Source: Candidatus Latescibacterota bacterium (GTDB taxonomy: Bacteria; Latescibacterota; UBA2968). From it: a stretch of DNA of 64,000 bases. Each line of letters begins with the position of its first letter. The first letter of the stretch is position 1. The notes beneath the pieces were generated by a model that did no database searches, was not told the DNA's origin, and was given only the letters and a program-made list of their open reading frames with translations. The stretch covers positions 29,432-93,431 of the forward strand of contig JAJEDY010000024.1 of NCBI GenBank assembly GCA_022821275.1. Reading direction: 5' to 3'. A program made the translations under genes and the position numbers. Of the stretch, positions 28,718-37,814 are shown piece after piece.

Positions 28718-31116
28718 TGGATGCATTGATCTATTTGGCCGAGGCATGGTGGCCGCTTTATGCGGTGCATTTTATCGAAGTGTCACTGTTTATTTCGCTG
28801 GTGTGGATAGTGGATCGCTGGATGACGCTGGATACGCGGTTGCGGTATGTCCTCTATTTATTGGCATTGGCAAAGGTGTTTGTGCCGCCTTTTTACGCGG
28901 TTCCGCTGCCCGAGTTTTTGACGGTATCCGGCGATGTGCCGATTGGGCCGGTTTATGTCGAGATGTCTTCTGGAGATGAGGTTGTTGCACCTGTGCAGGT
29001 TGCACCGCTCCCGCTGGCATTTTATCTGTTTTGTTTGTGGGGTGTTTCAGTTCTGGTATGGTCAGGCGTGACGTTGTGGAAGAATGCGGCGTTTCATCGC
29101 GCGCTCAGTTTGGCAGTGCCTGTTGATCTGGAGGATAAGGTGGAATCGCTGAATGGGACGCGGGATATGCAGATTTATGCCAAAGCCAGTCTGCGCTCTC
29201 CGCTTTTGGTCGGTATTGTAAAACCGAGATTGTATTTGCCATCGCACTGGTCGTCCTGGCCACCCGAGGAGTTGCGTGGCGTTGTCGCACACGAGTTGGC
29301 GCATCGGGATAATCGCGATATCTGGGTGCTGTTTTTTCAGGCGATAGCAATGGCGCTGTTTTGCATCAATCCGCTGGTCTGGCTGCTGAACCGAAGGCTG
29401 ACTTTTTTGCGCGAGTTGCGCTGTGACGAGGCAGTGTTGCGCGAGACGAATCTAACGCCCGCTGAATACGGACGGCTGTTGATCGGATTTGTGGATAGAC
29501 GCCCTACTTTGAGTGCGCTGTATTTCAACGAGCGTGGGACCGCGCTCAAGAAACGATTGGAGCATGCCCTTAATTTCAAGGAGGACGATATGAAACGGTC
29601 CAGATGGCAGTTGGCAATTCCGATTCTCATTGGTCTGGCAATTGTGCCTTTTTCTATTCGAGAGGCGTATACGCAGTCATCCCAAATAGCCTTAAAAGGA
29701 GAGCTAACACCTGCGTCTGGCAATGCCGATAGTCGTGAGGTCCTCGAATATAAAGAGGTTGAAATAAAACCCCAACTCATAGATACTGTTCCACCGGTGT
29801 ATCCTCATATAGCCCGAAAAGCGGGTCTAACTGGCAAAGTGTTTTTGAAGTTTGTGGTCAATGTGGATGGTTCAGTAAGCGATGTGAGTGTTTTGAAAGG
29901 GAAGGCGATATTTCAAAAGGCGGCAATAGACGCGATATCACAATTTCGATTCAAGCCTGCGGAGCACAATGGCAAAGTTGTACCTGTATGGATGACTCAG
30001 CCAATTGATTTTGCATTAGTTTTCAGGGAGCAAGAGATCACACAGCCTGTATCTGACAGCGCTGACAGTAGTGTGGTTGAGGCCCTCAAATATGATGAGA
30101 TCGAAGAAATCTATGCCGAGGCCGAAGAAATAAAGGGAAATGTCAAATATCTAATTCGTCTCGGGAAGCGAGTTGATGTCCTCGCATATGACGAGGTTGA
30201 CGTAAAGGCCCATCCTATAAGTATTCCTACACCTACATATCCCGAAGAGGCAAAAAAGAAAAGGATAGAAGGCAAAGTGACTTTGAAGGTTGTAGTCAAT
30301 GTGGATGGTTCGGTGAGCGATGTGAGCGTTTTGGAAGGGCCAGAGATCTTTCGTCAGGCGGCGATAGACGCGGCATTACACTGGCAGTTCAGGCCCGCGG
30401 AGCACAATGGCAAAGTTGTGCCCGTGTGGGTGGTTCTGCCGATTGAGTTTTCATTAGGTTCCACGGACCCTCAGCTCACGTCGCCTGTGCCAATTGATGC
30501 TGATGGTAATGAGGTTGATATCCCCAGATTTTTCGTGGTCGAAGCTCCGCCCGAACTTTTGCAATCTGTTAAATCTGTGTATCCACCAGGAGTTACTGTG
30601 CGTTTGGAGCTTAAGGTCAATGTGGATGGCTCGAGCGATGTGAAGGTTTTGAAAGGTCCGGAGGAATTTCATCAGGCGGCTATACACGCGATCTCTCAAT
30701 ATCGGTTCAAGCCGGGGACACTCAATGGCAAAGTTGTGCCCGTGCGGATGACGCAGTCGATTATATTTCGATTGCCAAAACAACAGACCCCACCGCCTGC
30801 GTCTGGCGATGCTGACAGTAGTAAGGTTCTCGAATTTTATATGGTTGAAGTAAAGCCCAAGGTCCTGCACTCTGTTAAGCCTGTGCATCCCGAGGAGGCA
30901 ATCAGAGATAGTTTGGAAGGCAAAGTATTTTTGAAGTTTATGGTCAATTTAGATGGTTCGGTAAGCGATGTGAGCGTTTTGAGAGGAGAGGCGATATTTC
31001 ACAGAGCGGCTATAGACGCGGTCTCACAATTTATATACAAGCCCGCGGAGCACAATGGCAAAGTTGTGCCCGTATGGATGACTCAGCCGATGTCATTTCA
31101 ATTGCCAAAAGAATAG
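28717..31116 (+). CDS. M56 (BlaR1-like) membrane metalloprotease with four TonB-C domains
   Basis: A 799-residue protein. The N-terminal membrane part (about four helices) surrounds an M56 zinc protease with HELAH (192-196) and the downstream ELRCDEAVL segment. A further hydrophobic helix (AIPILIGLAIVPFS) would carry the chain to the periplasm. Four TonB C-terminal-like domains follow, roughly 346-432, 494-580, 607-686 (shortened) and 708-798. Each has the YP..A core and FLKFVVNVDGSVSDVSVLKG-type strands. M56 proteins sense periplasmic signals and cut BlaI repressors. TonB-C domains normally contact outer-membrane receptors. The combination suggests an envelope sensor, and the sensing domain of BlaR1 (penicillin-binding) is absent. 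Confidence 0.88.
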   Translation: MDALIYLAEAWWPLYAVHFIEVSLFISLVWIVDRWMTLDTRLRYVLYLLALAKVFVPPFYAVPLPEFLTVSGDVPIGPVYVEMSSGDEVVAPVQVAPLPLAFYLFCLWGVSVLVWSGVTLWKNAAFHRALSLAVPVDLEDKVESLNGTRDMQIYAKASLRSPLLVGIVKPRLYLPSHWSSWPPEELRGVVAHELAHRDNRDIWVLFFQAIAMALFCINPLVWLLNRRLTFLRELRCDEAVLRETNLTPAEYGRLLIGFVDRRPTLSALYFNERGTALKKRLEHALNFKEDDMKRSRWQLAIPILIGLAIVPFSIREAYTQSSQIALKGELTPASGNADSREVLEYKEVEIKPQLIDTVPPVYPHIARKAGLTGKVFLKFVVNVDGSVSDVSVLKGKAIFQKAAIDAISQFRFKPAEHNGKVVPVWMTQPIDFALVFREQEITQPVSDSADSSVVEALKYDEIEEIYAEAEEIKGNVKYLIRLGKRVDVLAYDEVDVKAHPISIPTPTYPEEAKKKRIEGKVTLKVVVNVDGSVSDVSVLEGPEIFRQAAIDAALHWQFRPAEHNGKVVPVWVVLPIEFSLGSTDPQLTSPVPIDADGNEVDIPRFFVVEAPPELLQSVKSVYPPGVTVRLELKVNVDGSSDVKVLKGPEEFHQAAIHAISQYRFKPGTLNGKVVPVRMTQSIIFRLPKQQTPPPASGDADSSKVLEFYMVEVKPKVLHSVKPVHPEEAIRDSLEGKVFLKFMVNLDGSVSDVSVLRGEAIFHRAAIDAVSQFIYKPAEHNGKVVPVWMTQPMSFQLPKE

Positions 31117-31205
31117 GTCGCTCCGTTTTGAAGTAGCGTGTCGAAATAGCTAAAAAAATGCCCCCCGGAATGCGTATTTCGGGGGGTCTGAATTGGGGAT
31201 AATAG

Positions 31206-33023
31206 ATGGAAAAGAGAAAGTTATATATTTGGTTGATTCTCGCGCTTGTGTTGGGCGGTTGTTCTCGGGGTATTGACGAATACGTGCGTCAGTCGCGCCA
31301 TGTGGATGTTGATGTGCGGGTATATGGGGTTGAGAAGTTGGGGGAGAGTGGTCAGTTGGATGCTGTACCGCATTTGATTCAGGCGTTGAAAGATGAAAAA
31401 GCGCGGGTGCGGTTGGCAGCGATTGATGCGCTGGGTATGCTGAAAGATAAGCGGGCGACTGGGGTTCTTATTTCCTTTTTGCACGACAAGCGGGCGGCTC
31501 TGGCATTGGCAGCGATTGACGCGTTGGGTCAGATTGGGGATCCGGCTGCGGTGGAGGCATTGGTCGCTGTTGTGCAAGAAGAGGTACCTGTATTGCGATT
31601 GGCTGCGATAGATGCGTTGGGTCAGATTGGGGATTCGACTGCGGTGAATGTTCTGTGTTTGCAAACGCAAAGTGACAGATCTCAGGTGCGATGGGTTTCA
31701 GCGGTGGCGTTGGGACGCATTGGGTCGTCTCAGGCGATTGGCCCTCTGGCAAATTTGTTGGGCGATGAGGAGATGCGGCAGACGGTTCTGTTTGCTCTGG
31801 CGCAGATTGATAAAAATTGGCGTGCGCGGCCAGAGGTCGAGATGGCTGTGGAGAGATTCCGGCGCGATTTGATGCAAGATGATGTACTGGGCGATGACCG
31901 GGCGATTGTTCGGTTTCGCGCATTGGAGGGTCTCAATGCGGTTGTCTCCAACTGGCGAGAGGAAGATTGGGCAGAAGAGGTAGTGATGCACTGGTGCCGC
32001 TGGATGACGGAGGGTAATGACAAAGAGCGAAAGGTCGCTGCGCGTTTTTTGGGCGATTTGAAAGATCAACGGGCAGTGCAGGCATTGCTTGTCGCAACAG
32101 AGGACCGAAATCGCGATGTGCGTCGGCAGGCCATTCAGTCGCTGGGTAAGATGAGAGATATGCGCGCGGCAGGCGTGTTGAGGCGTGTCGTTGTGGGAGA
32201 AGATAGGTATGTTCGTGCAGTAGCGGCGCAGGCACTGGGCGCATTGCGCGATACGGGTGCTGTTGATATGCTGATCTCAGTCGTGGATCAGGAGATGCAT
32301 TTGCAGGGGCGGTCTGGAGATGAATTGATGAAATCAATTGCCCGTGCTCTGGGTGCCTTAAATGACAGGCGAGGTATAGATGCTTTGATCCGCTTGTTGG
32401 GCCATCCGGGGGAACATGTCCGAAGCTATGCTGCACACTCTTTGGGACATATAGGCGATCCGCGAGCGGCGGATGCACTGGCGCAAGCATTAAATGATGG
32501 CTCGGTTTTTGTGCGTTGGTCTGCGGCGTGGACACTTGTCACATTGAAGGATGCGCGTGTGGTACCTGTGCTGGTGGAGATGGTGGGTAAGGGAGCGAAT
32601 GTGCAGATGGCAGTGAGAGCACTTCGGGATATTGAGCCAGATTGGCGCAACAGGCCCGATGTGCAGGAGAAAGTAGATGCGTGGATTTCTACATTTGAGA
32701 ATGGCAAGGGAGTGGAACGCATTGCGGCGGCTATGAGGCTTTCTGAGATAGGTGGTGATCGGATTGTTGAGGTCCTAAAACGCGCTTTGCGAGAACGCGA
32801 TCTGGATGTTATTGCAGCGGCGCACCCATTTTTTATTCGCGAGTATTCCGCATTTGCAACTTCCGCTCTTGTTCAGGCTCTGGAGCACGAAGGCGATGAG
32901 CGCATGGCCAGCGCGATGCTCGCGTCTGACAATCCCAAGCTCGCCAAAGCCGCTCGTCATTGGGCGTATGTCCGGGGTATGGCTCTGGTGTCTCCGCCCG
33001 GGCGTTTGGATGATGGTGGTTGA
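31206..33023 (+). CDS. HEAT/PBS-lyase repeat lipoprotein
   Basis: A 605-residue lipoprotein (lipobox LGGC near residue 19). Nearly the whole length is built of HEAT-like repeats of about 30 residues, such as VPHLIQALKDEKARVRLAAI, AALALAAIDALGQIGDPAAV and VRSYAAHSLGHIGDPRAADA. Such solenoids serve as protein-binding scaffolds. It sits inside the duplicated BlaI/M56 region, between the two copies, and has no recognisable enzyme domain. It may be part of the regulated envelope response, an inference from position. Confidence 0.85.
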   Translation: MEKRKLYIWLILALVLGGCSRGIDEYVRQSRHVDVDVRVYGVEKLGESGQLDAVPHLIQALKDEKARVRLAAIDALGMLKDKRATGVLISFLHDKRAALALAAIDALGQIGDPAAVEALVAVVQEEVPVLRLAAIDALGQIGDSTAVNVLCLQTQSDRSQVRWVSAVALGRIGSSQAIGPLANLLGDEEMRQTVLFALAQIDKNWRARPEVEMAVERFRRDLMQDDVLGDDRAIVRFRALEGLNAVVSNWREEDWAEEVVMHWCRWMTEGNDKERKVAARFLGDLKDQRAVQALLVATEDRNRDVRRQAIQSLGKMRDMRAAGVLRRVVVGEDRYVRAVAAQALGALRDTGAVDMLISVVDQEMHLQGRSGDELMKSIARALGALNDRRGIDALIRLLGHPGEHVRSYAAHSLGHIGDPRAADALAQALNDGSVFVRWSAAWTLVTLKDARVVPVLVEMVGKGANVQMAVRALRDIEPDWRNRPDVQEKVDAWISTFENGKGVERIAAAMRLSEIGGDRIVEVLKRALRERDLDVIAAAHPFFIREYSAFATSALVQALEHEGDERMASAMLASDNPKLAKAARHWAYVRGMALVSPPGRLDDGG

Positions 33024-33065
33024 ACGATGAATGCAGCAAAAAAAGATGGCCGATTAGTCGCGTAA

Positions 33066-33096
33066 CAGAGTGATGGAGATCTGCCGCTCTTTTTCT
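33066..33096 (+). terminator. Degenerate terminator at the start of duplication copy B
   Basis: AGAGTG/CGCTCT with a T-rich tail. It is a decayed version of the terminator at 28207 and would end the HEAT-repeat gene. Confidence 0.55.
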
Positions 33097-33146
33097 TCTT
33101 TAAGAAATGAGATTTTTGCTTGACTTCTCCTAATTAGCTCGTCATT

Positions 33147-33164
33147 TTACTAAGAAATTAGTAA
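33147..33164. promoter_or_regulatory. BlaI/MecI-type operator, copy B
   Basis: TTACTAA-GAAA-TTAGTAA, placed as in copy A relative to TTGACT at 33120 and to the repressor start. The outer ATA/TAT pairs of copy A are not kept, so affinity may differ. Confidence 0.75.
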
Positions 33165-33183
33165 TACTTTCAAGGAGGGTCTT

Positions 33184-33570
33184 ATGGCCGCGAAAAAACG
33201 GCTATCTGAGGCCGAGTGGGAAGTGATGGATGGCGTGTGGCATCTCGACCGTCAGGTTACGGTGCGCGATGTCGTCGATTATCTGTATCCCAATGGCGAG
33301 AAGGCTTATACGACGGTGCAAACAATTATGAATATTCTGTTTGAAAAGGGTGTGCTCAATCGACAGAAGATCGGTCCGGTGAATGTGTACACGCCGACCC
33401 TGTCGCGAGAAGACGCGGCGCAGGTCGAGACGCGCACGCTGGTGTCTCGCATGTTTGAGGGGTCTTTAGGGGCGCTGGCAACATATCTCGTGGATTCAGG
33501 AGAGCTTTCTCGGAAAGAGTTAGATGAGTTGCGCGCGCTGATTGAGGCGAGAGAGAGAGGAGGCGCGTAA
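33184..33570 (+). CDS. BlaI/MecI-family transcriptional repressor (copy B)
   Basis: A 128-residue near-duplicate of the 28331-28717 product. It differs at a handful of positions (for example LFEKG for LCEKG and TPTLSRED for KSALSRED). Winged-helix and dimerisation segments are unchanged. Its stop overlaps the start of the second M56 gene as TAATG. With the DNA-recognition helix identical, both repressors should bind both operators. Confidence 0.93.
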   Translation: MAAKKRLSEAEWEVMDGVWHLDRQVTVRDVVDYLYPNGEKAYTTVQTIMNILFEKGVLNRQKIGPVNVYTPTLSREDAAQVETRTLVSRMFEGSLGALATYLVDSGELSRKELDELRALIEARERGGA

Positions 33571-35474
33571 TGGATGCATTGATCCGTTTAGCCGAGGCGT
33601 GGTGGCCGCTTTATGCGGTGCATTTTATTGAGGTGTCGCTGTTCATTTCGCTGGTGTGGTCAGTGGATCGCTGGATGAGGCTGGATACGCGTTTGCGGTA
33701 TGTCCTGTATTTGCTGGCATTGGCGAAGGTGTTTGTACCGCCTTTTTACGCTATTCCGATGCCCGACTTTTTGACGTTTTTGTACCCCGATCCTTCTTAT
33801 AGTGTGCCGGAAGATATTTCTGTCGATCATGTTTATTATAATGTGGCCTATAAGGTTGTTGTACCTGAGCCACCTCCTCCACTGGCGTTTTATCTGTTTT
33901 GTCTGTGGGGTGTTTCGGTTCTGGTATGGTGGGGTATGATGCTGTGGAAGAATGCGGCGTTTCACCGTGCGCTCAGTTTGGCGGTGCCAGTTGATCTGGC
34001 GCGGGAGGTGGGATCGCTGAATAGGACGCGGGATATGAAGGTTTATGCCAAAGCCAGTCTGCGCTCTCCGCTTTTGGTCGGTATTGTAAAACCGAGATTG
34101 TATTTGCCATCGCATTGGTCTTCCTGGTCGCCCGAGGAGTTGCGCGGCGTTGTTGCACACGAGTTGGCGCATCAAGATAATCGCGATATCTGGGTGCTGT
34201 TTTTTCAGGCGCTTGCAATGGCACTGTTTTGCATCAATCCACTAATCTGGCTGCTGAACCGAAGGCTGACATTTTTGCGCGAGTTGCGCTGTGATGAGGC
34301 AGTATTGCGCGAGACGAATCTGACGCCTGCCGAATACGGACGGCTGTTATTCGGTTTTGTCGATAGACGCCCTGCTCTGAGTGCGCTGTATTTCAACGAG
34401 CGAGGAACCGCGTTCAAGAAACGATTAGAATATGTACTCAATTTTAAGGAGGACAGTGTGAAACGGTCCAGATTGCAGTTGACAATTCCGATTCTCATTG
34501 GTCTGGCGATTGTGCCTTTTTCGATTCGAGAGGCGTACACGCAGGATGATGTTGAGGTTATGGAATTGGCCGAGTATGGGACAAAGTCCGAACCCATGCC
34601 GGGGCAACAGAGTACATTACCTGCGTCTGGCAATGCTGATAGTCGTAAGTTTATAGAATTAACCGAGGTTGAGGCAAAGATAGGGACTGTGGAAAAAGCT
34701 GAGGTTTCGAGGAAGGCCGTTCTTATAAATGATGTTATACCTGTATATCCTGGGAAGGCAATCAGAGATCAGGTAGAAGGCACAGTGTCATTGAGATTTT
34801 TAATTAACGTGGATGGCTCTGTGAGTGATGTGCGCATTTTGAAGGGACCAGAGATATTTCATCAAACGGTCATAGAAGCGGTATCGCAATGGCGGTTCAA
34901 GCCTGCGAAACACGATGGCAAAGCTATGCCTGCATGGATGATGCAACAGTTTAAGTTTGAAAGATCAGAACTGGAACTGGCATCAGAGTTGTTTTATTCG
35001 GTCAGCTTTATCCCACCAATTGCGATTGGTAATGGTGAAGAACTTGTTGGCGGGGGTTATTCCCAAAGCTCCAGATACGCATTAGATCTAGAGCAGCAGG
35101 CTGCATTGGCAAAATTTATTGAAGCGAAACAAAAGTTCAAGCCAAAGCAACAGAACGCGCCGTCTGCGTCTGCTGATGCTGACAGTAGTAAGGTCTTCGA
35201 ATTTTTTATGGTTGAAGCAAAGCCCAAGCTTCTGCACACTGTTAAGCCTGTGCATCCCGAGGAGGCAATCAGAGATAGTTTGAAAGGCAAAGTCTTTTTG
35301 AAGTTCATAGTTAATGTAGATGGCTCGGTGAGTGATGTGACGGTTTTGAGAACCATAGGGCCGGAGGTATTTCGACAAGCGGCGATAGATGCAATATCAC
35401 AATTTCAGTTCAAGCCTGCCGAACACAATGGCAAATCCGTAGCTGTATGGATGACTCAGTTGATCAAATTCTGA
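33570..35474 (+). CDS. M56 (BlaR1-like) membrane metalloprotease with two TonB-C domains
   Basis: A 634-residue paralogue of the 28717-31116 product. The membrane and protease part is highly similar (HELAH at 197-201, ELRCDEAVL). The periplasmic part has two TonB-C-like domains (about 377-464 and 548-633) instead of four, separated by a linker with EQQAALAKFIEAKQKFKPKQ. The loop between the early membrane helices is longer than in copy A (YPDPSYSVPEDISVD). The two copies therefore share the cytoplasmic and protease machinery but differ in the parts exposed to the periplasm, as expected if they sense different signals. Confidence 0.88.
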   Translation: MDALIRLAEAWWPLYAVHFIEVSLFISLVWSVDRWMRLDTRLRYVLYLLALAKVFVPPFYAIPMPDFLTFLYPDPSYSVPEDISVDHVYYNVAYKVVVPEPPPPLAFYLFCLWGVSVLVWWGMMLWKNAAFHRALSLAVPVDLAREVGSLNRTRDMKVYAKASLRSPLLVGIVKPRLYLPSHWSSWSPEELRGVVAHELAHQDNRDIWVLFFQALAMALFCINPLIWLLNRRLTFLRELRCDEAVLRETNLTPAEYGRLLFGFVDRRPALSALYFNERGTAFKKRLEYVLNFKEDSVKRSRLQLTIPILIGLAIVPFSIREAYTQDDVEVMELAEYGTKSEPMPGQQSTLPASGNADSRKFIELTEVEAKIGTVEKAEVSRKAVLINDVIPVYPGKAIRDQVEGTVSLRFLINVDGSVSDVRILKGPEIFHQTVIEAVSQWRFKPAKHDGKAMPAWMMQQFKFERSELELASELFYSVSFIPPIAIGNGEELVGGGYSQSSRYALDLEQQAALAKFIEAKQKFKPKQQNAPSASADADSSKVFEFFMVEAKPKLLHTVKPVHPEEAIRDSLKGKVFLKFIVNVDGSVSDVTVLRTIGPEVFRQAAIDAISQFQFKPAEHNGKSVAVWMTQLIKF

Positions 35475-35603
35475 TTACCAAAAGAATAGTTGGAATAGCT
35501 GACGATTTCACCCAGATCAGTAGAGTAGTGTTGCTCAAGATGTCGTATTTGATTGGGTTGCGAGAAGGGGACAGGTTCTATCACGGGAAGGGGAGGTGTT
35601 GCA

Positions 35604-36803
35604 ATGAACAATATCTTATATATCCTGATTTTCTCAACCCTTCTGTTTTCTTGCTCTGATTCGGGAGAGTCAGCCCCAGAATCAGATGAAAGGGGGACCC
35701 TAAAAACTGATGATGTGAGGATTGAGACAAAACTGGATACTGTGACAATGGAGGGGATGTTGGCAGCGGTAAAAATCGGAGACAAGTGGGGGTATATAAA
35801 CACAGCAGGTGAGGTCGTGATTGAGCCTAAATTTGACTCTGCCTGGTCTTTTTCAGAGGGATTGGCGGTAGTGAGAATCGGGGACTCTGATAGCGACAAG
35901 TGGGGGTATATCAACGCAGAAGGTGAGGTCGCGATCGAGATACAATTTGACCATGCACATTCTTTTTCTGAAGGATTGGCAGTAGTAGGTATCGGTAGCA
36001 AGGGCAATCTCACGTATGGATATATCAACCCTGAAGGCGAGATTGTGATTGAGATACTATTTGATTCGGCAGAGGATTTTTCAGAGGGATTGGCGGTAGT
36101 GAGAATCGGAGATTACCATGGCAAGTATGGGTATATCAATCCTGAAGGCGAGATTGTGATTAAGCCGCAATTTGCCTCTGCCCGACGTTTTTCAGAGGGA
36201 TTGGCGGTAGTGAGAATTGGGGACTACCGTGGCAAGTATGCGTATATCAATGCAGCAGGCGAGGTTGTGATTGAACCACAGTTTGATGAGGCAAAGGATT
36301 TTTCAGAGGGATTAGCGGGCGTAAAAATTGGGAGATCTTACATGGGTAAGTGGGGATATATCGATGCTAAAGGTGAGTATGTGATTGAGCCACAATTTTA
36401 TGATGCCTATTCTTCTCAAGAGTCGAATGGACGTACGAACACCGAGTACGTTGATAATGCCTGGTATTTTTCAGAGGGATTGGTGCGTGTAATGATCGGA
36501 GACAAATGGGGGTATATTGATCGGGAAGGCAAGATTGTAATTGAGCCACAATTTGAACTGGCGTTTTTTTTTGATAACGGATTGGCACTTGTAAGAAAAA
36601 ATGACAAAAAAAAAGGGTATATCAATACTGAAGGTGAGTTCGTCATTGAGCCGCAAGTTGATTATCCTTTCTATATTTCCACTCTTTCTAATGGTCTGGC
36701 CGTATTAAAAATTGATGATAAGCATGGATATATCAATGCGAAAGGTGAGGCCGTGATTGAGCCGCAATTTGACGATGCGAGGAGTTTTAGGAAAACGAAA
36801 TGA
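35604..36803 (+). CDS. WG-repeat lipoprotein
   Basis: A 399-residue lipoprotein with lipobox LLFSC. After a short acidic linker it contains nine WG (KWGYI) repeats of about 33-45 residues, typified by KWGYINTAGEVVIEPKFDSA followed by WSFSEGLAVV. WG repeats form beta-structured binding modules and are found in many exported proteins of unknown function. ATG 35604 has GGGGAGG upstream. It directly follows the second M56 gene and precedes a copy of the CTGCCGCTCT terminator, so it may belong to that module's cargo. Confidence 0.9.
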   Translation: MNNILYILIFSTLLFSCSDSGESAPESDERGTLKTDDVRIETKLDTVTMEGMLAAVKIGDKWGYINTAGEVVIEPKFDSAWSFSEGLAVVRIGDSDSDKWGYINAEGEVAIEIQFDHAHSFSEGLAVVGIGSKGNLTYGYINPEGEIVIEILFDSAEDFSEGLAVVRIGDYHGKYGYINPEGEIVIKPQFASARRFSEGLAVVRIGDYRGKYAYINAAGEVVIEPQFDEAKDFSEGLAGVKIGRSYMGKWGYIDAKGEYVIEPQFYDAYSSQESNGRTNTEYVDNAWYFSEGLVRVMIGDKWGYIDREGKIVIEPQFELAFFFDNGLALVRKNDKKKGYINTEGEFVIEPQVDYPFYISTLSNGLAVLKIDDKHGYINAKGEAVIEPQFDDARSFRKTK

Positions 36804-36818
36804 TTTTTGTGTGATATA

Positions 36819-36850
36819 CAGAGCGGTGGAGACCTGCCGCTCTGTTTTTA
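36819..36850 (+). terminator. Rho-independent terminator after the WG-repeat gene
   Basis: CAGAGCGG/CCGCTCTG stem with a TTTTTA tail. Its right half is shared with the terminators at 28207 and 33066. Confidence 0.85.
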
Positions 36851-36982
36851 AGCTGTTATGAAAATATCTGATTGCTTTTTCACAATAAATTCCTTTTTTT
36901 TCAAGAGTTTAGTTTTTATGTACAGGTGATGAGGTGTTTGGGGAGTGAGTTTGACACAGCCCCATTCTAAGTCGAGGTTAAT

Positions 36983-37219
36983 ATGATTTCCATAGATTTG
37001 CCGAGAGGTCTTGAAAAACATTTCCGGGATATTGTAAGAGATGATTATGACGGAAACTTACAGGCGGCGATTGAGGCCTTCTTAAAATTACAGGAGAAAT
37101 TCGGCTGGAAAGAACAACTCTTTAAAGATGTACAGGCCATTCGTTCCGAAGTGCGGCGAAAAGGCGGAATCAAAGCTCAGACAATTGATGATGCTATAAA
37201 AAGGTACCGAACAATATAG
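36983..37219 (+). CDS. Small basic protein, possibly antitoxin-like
   Basis: A 78-residue protein starting MISIDLPRGLEKHFRDIV, followed by two predicted helices (LQAAIEAFLKLQEKFGWKEQ and a basic segment with RSEVRRKGGIKAQ). The start resembles ribbon-helix-helix antitoxins, but the Gly-containing turn is not convincing and no toxin gene is adjacent. Coding is supported by its spacing to the next gene (24 bp) and a plausible composition. Function unknown. Confidence 0.5.
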   Translation: MISIDLPRGLEKHFRDIVRDDYDGNLQAAIEAFLKLQEKFGWKEQLFKDVQAIRSEVRRKGGIKAQTIDDAIKRYRTI

Positions 37220-37243
37220 ATACAACTCAAGGAGGAGCTATAG

Positions 37244-37741
37244 ATGAGAAAATTACTTTGTTTCTCAATGTTTTTGATGCTTCTGTTCAGTCCGGTTACT
37301 GCCGAGGAAATCAAACACAACTATATCGGCGTGGAAGGAGAATTTGCAAATTCTCCAGTTGATGGTTATCAATCTCGAGTAAAGCTATTGGGCGTGTTGG
37401 GTCTGAAACCATCTATTGGCCTGGAGGTTGCAATGGCTTATGGCGATCAGATCAATAAACATCCCTGGGAATCAGACGGTAGGCGTCAGTTTACGCTTGG
37501 TGTGGGTATCCGCAATGTTCATAAGATTATGGGGCGGTTCAGATTTTATTATACGCTTTCGGGTGGTACGATTTATCGACCTGAAAACTCCAGTGTTTTC
37601 TTTCAACCAAAGATCGGAGCGCTTATTTCTTTGCATAAGCGGGTTGTCCTGAATCTCAATACATTCTGGACAATTCCCATAGCGAAGGCGGAGGGCATCC
37701 TTGAGCAACCTTTCTCTGTTGGATTAAATTTCCGACTCTGA
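37244..37741 (+). CDS. Small exported outer-membrane protein
   Basis: A 165-residue protein with a clear signal peptide (LLCFSMFLMLLFSPVTA). Alternating strands ending in FSVGLNFRL (Phe/Leu at the C-terminus) suggest an eight-stranded barrel of the OmpW/OmpA-like kind. A GGAGGAG ribosome site precedes ATG 37244. No further function can be read. Confidence 0.65.
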   Translation: MRKLLCFSMFLMLLFSPVTAEEIKHNYIGVEGEFANSPVDGYQSRVKLLGVLGLKPSIGLEVAMAYGDQINKHPWESDGRRQFTLGVGIRNVHKIMGRFRFYYTLSGGTIYRPENSSVFFQPKIGALISLHKRVVLNLNTFWTIPIAKAEGILEQPFSVGLNFRL

Positions 37742-37766
37742 TTTTCAAATTTGCTGTCATAAAAAA

Positions 37767-37804
37767 AGAACGGCAACCGTTTAAACATTGCCGTTCTTTT
37801 TTTT
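37767..37804. terminator. Bidirectional terminator
   Basis: AGAACGGCAA/TTGCCGTTCT stem with an A-run on the left and a T-run on the right. It serves both converging genes. Confidence 0.88.
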
Positions 37805-37814
37805 TCGTCTGCAA

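Larger units (their letters stand above)
28229..29676. repeat. Segmental duplication, copy A (BlaI / M56 module)
   Basis: From the terminator arm CTGCCGCTCT through promoter, operator, the BlaI gene and the metalloprotease half of the next gene, this block is highly similar to 33081-34544. Similarity fades after the GAGGCGTA codons that precede the TonB domains. Confidence 0.85.
33081..34544. repeat. Segmental duplication, copy B (BlaI / M56 module)
   Basis: Matches 28229-29676 from the CTGCCGCTCT arm through the metalloprotease part of the second M56 gene, with scattered changes, mostly silent in the repressor gene. Confidence 0.85.

Noticed and set aside
31161..31186. CCCCCCG/CGGGGGG hairpin as a terminator
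   Set aside because: Stem is strong but there is no T-run on either strand; it sits 20 bp before the HEAT-repeat gene start and may instead affect its mRNA.
36983..37219. Toxin-antitoxin pair
   Set aside because: The small protein has only a weak antitoxin-like start and no toxin gene is adjacent; the neighbour is an exported barrel-like protein.
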